From: Bacillota bacterium
Lineage (GTDB): Bacteria; Bacillota; Clostridia; Christensenellales; CAG-138
Reading direction: 5' to 3'
NCBI GenBank assembly: GCA_023458355.1
Contig: JAEWZS010000101.1
Span: 1-16,689 of the forward strand
DNA: 16,689 nt
Position numbers and translations under genes: made by a program. Within the stretch, counting starts at the first letter, position 1; the number at the start of each line of letters is the position of its first letter. Shown here piece by piece: positions 14,305 through 16,689 of the stretch. Under the pieces are notes generated by a model. The model saw nothing but the letters and a program-made list of their open reading frames with translations. It was not told where the DNA came from and did no database searches.

Positions 14305-14841
14305 TTAAGTGCTTTCTTGGGTTAGCAGCGACGCAAATACAAACCGATAAATATCCCCTGCTCGGTTCTCCCATTGCTTGCACGCCAACCTTGCGCTTTC
14401 CACATCCGGCAGTAAAAGCTTAAGGGAAACGATTTCGTTATCACCCTCAAGCGCCTTGAGCATTATCTGGTAAGCTCCCGAGGGGAGCTTTTCCATGCCG
14501 GAAGAGTATTGCGCACTCCGCAACACCTTTTCGCCGCTGAGCGCCACATACTCCTCCAGTTCCTCTCGCAGTGAAAGCGGCAAGCGCTCGGCAAACATAT
14601 CGATGGTTTCGCGGCCTCTTGAAGTTAAACTGTAGGCCTGCCCAAACGCGCGCGGTACGGCAGCCAGCAGTCCCTCCTCCTCTAACTCCGATACGGCGTT
14701 TTGCAGATCGAAATATGGCATCAGTTCCCGTTCGCCGCAAAGCGTTGTCAGCTGCTCGCGGGTTAATTCCGCACCGAGTTCGCGAACCACATATAGTATG
14801 ATAAGCTTATTTTTCGTAAAGCTGTCGGAGAAATATGACAT
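14305..14841 (-). CDS. DUF4364-type winged-helix protein, 178 aa
   Basis: Probable DNA-binding regulator of unknown target. The start MSYFSDSFTKNKLIILYVV is typical of DUF4364. A winged-helix domain follows to about residue 80 (LTREQLTTLCGER, LQNAVSELEEEGLLAAV, then YSLTSRGRETIDMF). The C-terminal half, with VSLKLLLPDVESARLACKQW, is the rest of the family domain. The length is normal. The ATG at 14841 has AAGGAG eight to nine bases upstream; a longer in-frame start at 14874 lacks one. It is transcribed away from the tRNA-6S locus, and the two promoters lie back to back. Confidence 0.82.
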   Translation of the reverse strand: MSYFSDSFTKNKLIILYVVRELGAELTREQLTTLCGERELMPYFDLQNAVSELEEEGLLAAVPRAFGQAYSLTSRGRETIDMFAERLPLSLREELEEYVALSGEKVLRSAQYSSGMEKLPSGAYQIMLKALEGDNEIVSLKLLLPDVESARLACKQWENRAGDIYRFVFASLLTQEST

Positions 14842-14894
14842 GCCCAAAACTCCTTTTTCCTCAGCGTTTGTCACGTTTTTCTACTGTATGTATT

Positions 14895-14903
14895 ATTATA
14901 ACA
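14895..14903 (-). promoter_or_regulatory. Extended -10 promoter of the DUF4364 gene
   Basis: TGTTATAAT on the complement: a perfect TATAAT (14900-14895) with the TGn extension. At -35 there is only a T-run, as extended -10 promoters tolerate. The start would be near 14888, giving a leader of about 45 nt. Confidence 0.55.
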
Positions 14904-14929
14904 CAAACCCCGTATAAAAAAAATTCCAC

Positions 14930-14957
14930 TTGCAATGACGCAGATTCTATGTATAAT
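14930..14957 (+). promoter_or_regulatory. Promoter of the tRNA-Val / 6S RNA / tRNA-Gln locus
   Basis: TTGCAA (14930-14935), a 16-bp spacer, then perfect TATAAT (14952-14957), ending 13 bases before tRNA-Val. I see no other convincing promoter before the terminator at 15319. Confidence 0.75.
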
Positions 14958-14970
14958 AGAATTTGCGCAA

Positions 14971-15047
14971 GGGGTTATAGCTCAGCTGGTCAGAGCGCTA
15001 CGTTGACATCGTAGAGGTCGTTGGTTCGATCCCAACTAATCCCACCA
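14971..15047 (+). tRNA. tRNA-Val (anticodon GAC)
   Basis: The full cloverleaf can be drawn. Acceptor GGGGTTA pairs with TAATCCC, with one G-U. The D-stem is GCTC/GAGC, the anticodon stem CTACG/CGTAG with loop TTGACAT, and the T-stem GTTGG/CCAAC with loop TTCGATC. The anticodon GAC is at 15005-15007. The discriminator A (15044) and an encoded CCA (15045-15047) follow. It reads GUC and GUU valine codons. Confidence 0.97.
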
Positions 15048-15049
15048 CC

Positions 15050-15219
15050 ATCCTGTGATGTGCGTTATGCTTTGGTTATAAACCCACAGTGTAATGCCGG
15101 GAGCGTTTGTTGGTTAGGCACATGCCACCTTCGTTTGTTTGGTAAGCAGAAGCCGCCACGACGCACCCACCTGCCAAGAGGCGGGTATTTTATAACTGGG
15201 GTAGACGGCATCCCGGGAT
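15050..15219 (+). ncRNA. ssrS: 6S RNA
   Basis: 6S RNA mimics an open promoter and sequesters the housekeeping RNA polymerase holoenzyme. A long closing stem joins ATCCTGTGATG (15050-15060) to CATCCCGGGAT (15209-15219) with one mismatch. A second stem joins 15074-15080 to 15191-15197. The 3' strand runs CAGAAGCC, then ACGACGCA, then a small hairpin (15169-15175 with 15180-15186) and TGGGGTAGACGGCATC, closely matching the order of conserved blocks in known 6S RNAs. GGCACATGCCACC fits the apical region. About 170 nt is slightly short but within range. The ends are set by the closing stem. No promoter lies directly in front; it begins three bases after the tRNA-Val CCA. Short open frames crossing here are not genes. 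Confidence 0.82.
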
Positions 15220-15238
15220 AAGTTTTAAAAATATTTGT

Positions 15239-15312
15239 TGCGGAATTGTGTAACGGTAGCACCTACGACTCTGACTCGTATTGTCTAGGTTCAAATCCTA
15301 GTTCCGCAGCCA
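15239..15312 (+). tRNA. tRNA-Gln (anticodon CTG)
   Basis: Acceptor TGCGGAA pairs with TTCCGCA. The D-stem is GTGT/GCAC, the anticodon stem TACGA/TCGTA with loop CTCTGAC, and the T-stem CTAGG/CCTAG with loop TTCAAAT. The anticodon CTG is at 15271-15273. The discriminator G (15309) and encoded CCA (15310-15312) follow. It reads only CAG, so a second glutamine tRNA for CAA must exist elsewhere. Confidence 0.96.
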
Positions 15313-15318
15313 AGACGG

Positions 15319-15352
15319 AAGTCCTGAAACCTTAGTGTTTTAGGGCTTTTTT
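15319..15352 (+). terminator. Terminator of the tRNA-6S locus
   Basis: A 12-bp stem (15319-15330 with 15337-15348, two G-U pairs) has a 6-base loop and runs into TTTTTT. It begins six bases after the tRNA-Gln CCA. Confidence 0.88.
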
Positions 15353-15390
15353 CATGCTTTTAGTTTCTTGATTTTGCGGTTTACCCCTTA

Positions 15391-15452
15391 CGGCTTGCTT
15401 TTGCATCCTTGCTCGCATGAGCATGTATGCATGGAAATCGGCATGAAAGCCG
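15391..15452. repeat. Nested hairpin element related to one at 76-114
   Basis: CGGCTT/AAGCCG (15391-15396 with 15447-15452), TGCAT/ATGCA (15402-15406 with 15427-15431) and GCTC/GAGC (15411-15414 with 15419-15422) are nested. The right half shares GCATGTA, GC, GAAA, CGG and ATGAAAGCCG in order with 88-114. The rest of the gap from 15353 to 15520 shows nothing I can name. Confidence 0.45.
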
Positions 15453-15510
15453 TGGAGCGGCAGGCAGTCACAAAGATAAATTATTAAAACCCCATAAGTC
15501 AAACCAAGTA

Positions 15511-15549
15511 CAGAAAATTAAGGGAGGGGCCGATTTCGGCGTCCTCCCT
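15511..15549 (-). terminator. Terminator of the surface-protein gene
   Basis: Arms 15521-15527 and 15543-15549 (perfect 7 bp) enclose an inner 4-bp stem (15529-15532 with 15537-15540). On the complement the hairpin is followed by TAATTTTCTG. It starts 18 bases after the TAG stop. Confidence 0.7.
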
Positions 15550-15566
15550 GATTTGCTATGTTTATA

Positions 15567-16689
15567 CTATCCGTTCCCGCCCACAAAGTAATCCGTCGAG
15601 ATATAGGCCGTGCGGCCGCTAAATTCTATCTGGTACCACACGCCGGATTTTTTGATGATCGTGTACGCCGCGCCCCTTGGCGCGAAGCCTAGGAGGGGAT
15701 AATTCGTACCCGGCCCGCTGCGCACGTTGACGCTGTGCCTGCAGTTGACGACCATGCCCTGCCCGGCTTGCGTGGCAAACACCGCGAGGTAGCGCGCCGA
15801 AATATACCCCACCCGGCCGCCGAAATCCACCTTATACCACGCACCTGCCTTTTCCAGTACCGTATACGCAGAGCCCCTCGGTGCAAAGCCCAGGAGGGGA
15901 TAATTTGTGCCCGGCCCGCTGCGCACGTTGACGCCGCTCCTGCAGTTTATGATCGTTCCACTGGGCGCGGGCTCTCTATAGGGAGGTATCCATTTAGCAA
16001 ACAGCGTTACATCATTTTCGGGGAAGGTAAAGGTTTTGCCCGCTGCAAAATTCGTGCCGCCGCCGTTTGCCGCCGTATTCCAGCCGCAAAAGATATAGCC
16101 CGCGCGGCGCAGCTCGCCGCCCCCCGCAACGGATACCGCAGTGCCGGTATGTTGCGTGACCACCGCCGGCAGGTCTCCGCTGCCGCCATTCGCAACGTAG
16201 GAAAGCGTACATAACCGCAGGTAAGCTCTGAAATTGCCTGCCCAGGGCACCGCAATGCCATAAACGGCGTTGCCGGCCGTATGGCCCGTAAAGGTTTCTT
16301 TTGTATGCGTGTCTGTTGTGGGTGTGGGGCAAGTCCCATTTTTAAGAAACAGCGCCGCGCCTCCGGATATCTCCAGGGAGCGGTCCGCAGACACTTCTTC
16401 CCCATAATCTATGTCCTTTCCGGAGGTAGTAGATTCTGCGAATACCCTTCCCCCCATGACCTTGATCTCCACGCCACCGCCCATAATGCCAACGCCAATG
16501 CCCGCACCGCCATACTCGCAGCCCTTTGCATTGACCGTGCCGCCGTTGATCGTGATCCCGCCGCCGTCACCGACGCCGATACCCGCGCCGAAAAAGCCGC
16601 CCGTTGCAGTGACCGTGCCACCGTTTATCGTGATATTCCCGCCGACGTACCCGCCGTCAATGCCCGTACCGCCGCCCTTTGCATTGACC
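15567..16689 (-). CDS. Large repeat-containing surface protein with two SH3b domains (5' end beyond the window)
   Basis: The C-terminal 374 residues are visible. The frame stays open from the edge: 16689-16485 translates without a stop into Gly-rich units (ITINGGTVTATGGFFGAGIG-like, about 26 residues each), so the ATG at 16484 is internal. A spacer follows, then a Listeria-Bacteroides (InlB B-type) repeat, about 16212-15985, with GYIFCGWNTAANGGGTNF and LFAKWIPP. Two tandem SH3b domains (15786-15959 and 15585-15758) end the protein; each has NVRSGPGTNYPLLGFAPRG and the second a final YISTDYF. It is probably secreted and binds the cell wall through SH3b; the signal peptide would lie outside the window. 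The DNA is visibly richer in GC than its neighbours, partly because of Gly and Ala codons. The ligand or adhesin role is unknown. Confidence 0.88.
   Translation of the reverse strand, partial: VNAKGGGTGIDGGYVGGNITINGGTVTATGGFFGAGIGVGDGGGITINGGTVNAKGCEYGGAGIGVGIMGGGVEIKVMGGRVFAESTTSGKDIDYGEEVSADRSLEISGGAALFLKNGTCPTPTTDTHTKETFTGHTAGNAVYGIAVPWAGNFRAYLRLCTLSYVANGGSGDLPAVVTQHTGTAVSVAGGGELRRAGYIFCGWNTAANGGGTNFAAGKTFTFPENDVTLFAKWIPPYREPAPSGTIINCRSGVNVRSGPGTNYPLLGFAPRGSAYTVLEKAGAWYKVDFGGRVGYISARYLAVFATQAGQGMVVNCRHSVNVRSGPGTNYPLLGFAPRGAAYTIIKKSGVWYQIEFSGRTAYISTDYFVGGNG
15585..15959 (-). repeat. 201-bp tandem duplication coding for the two SH3b domains
   Basis: The blocks 15585-15758 and 15786-15959 are in register at exactly 201 bp (67 codons). 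The best-kept core is cggcccgctgcgcacgttga, starting at 15711 and 15912. The proteins are nearly identical around NVRSGPGTNYPLLGFAPRG but differ in the C-terminal half, so the duplication is not very recent or is under local constraint. Confidence 0.85.
16485..16689 (-). repeat. Gly-rich beta-type repeats of the surface protein
   Basis: About two and a half units of roughly 78 bp encode variants of ITINGGTVxAxGG, then GAGIGVG. They continue out of the window. At the DNA level, cgtgat and gccgccgtt blocks recur. Such repeats usually fold as a beta-helix or stacked beta-strands. Confidence 0.75.

Noticed and set aside
15021..15262. Short frames on both strands across the 6S region
   Set aside because: They cross tRNA and 6S sequence, and RNA structure explains the region.
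15735..16214. Rightward 159-codon frame opposite the surface-protein gene
   Set aside because: It is a shadow of GC-rich repeat coding; the leftward frame carries clear SH3b domains.
14971..16689. Genomic island inserted at the tRNA genes
   Set aside because: There is no integrase, and no direct repeat of a tRNA 3' end in view. The GC-rich surface gene alone is not enough.

Overview
The window looks like ordinary chromosome of a low-to-mid GC, probably spore-forming member of the Bacillota (Clostridia-like). The reasons are strong AGGAGG-type ribosome binding sites, sigma-A-like promoters, a GerM-type lipoprotein, a DUF4364-type winged-helix protein, an RqcH-type NFACT gene, a four-cysteine L28 and a 6S RNA gene set among tRNAs. 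I see no prophage, insertion sequence, integrase, CRISPR array or defence island. All family names come from reading motifs by eye; no database search was run.

Left part (1-3973). The first bases hold the start of a leftward gene, preceded by an array of palindromes (47-252). The array includes the terminator of a tiny leftward Gln/Asn-repeat protein gene. Then come a rightward amidohydrolase, rpmB with its own promoter, a probable small leftward membrane protein, and a two-gene ABC importer (ATPase and permease, no binding protein in view).

Middle part (3978-13683, all leftward). In transcription order: parE-parC (second type IIA topoisomerase pair), a protein with one or two SSB-like OB folds, a fumarylacetoacetase-family enzyme, and rqcH. 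A separate promoter then serves gerM-rdgB-yfcE. The rqcH reading frame is cut by one in-frame TAA at a normally conserved Tyr position. gerM-rdgB-yfcE matches the Bacillus subtilis gerM-rph-ysnA-ysnB cluster without rph.

Right part (13684-16689). A rightward small helical protein gene diverges from parE and converges with a leftward DUF4364 gene. The apparent terminator of the DUF4364 gene lies inside the opposing gene. Next is a compact RNA locus: promoter, tRNA-Val(GAC), a 6S RNA whose 5' end practically touches the tRNA, tRNA-Gln(CTG) and a strong terminator. The window ends inside a large leftward surface-protein gene with Gly-rich repeats, a Listeria-Bacteroides repeat and two tandem SH3b domains.

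The strongest points for follow-up are the tRNA-6S-tRNA arrangement, the interrupted rqcH, the terminator embedded in an opposing coding sequence, and a structured intergenic element found in related form near both ends of the window.
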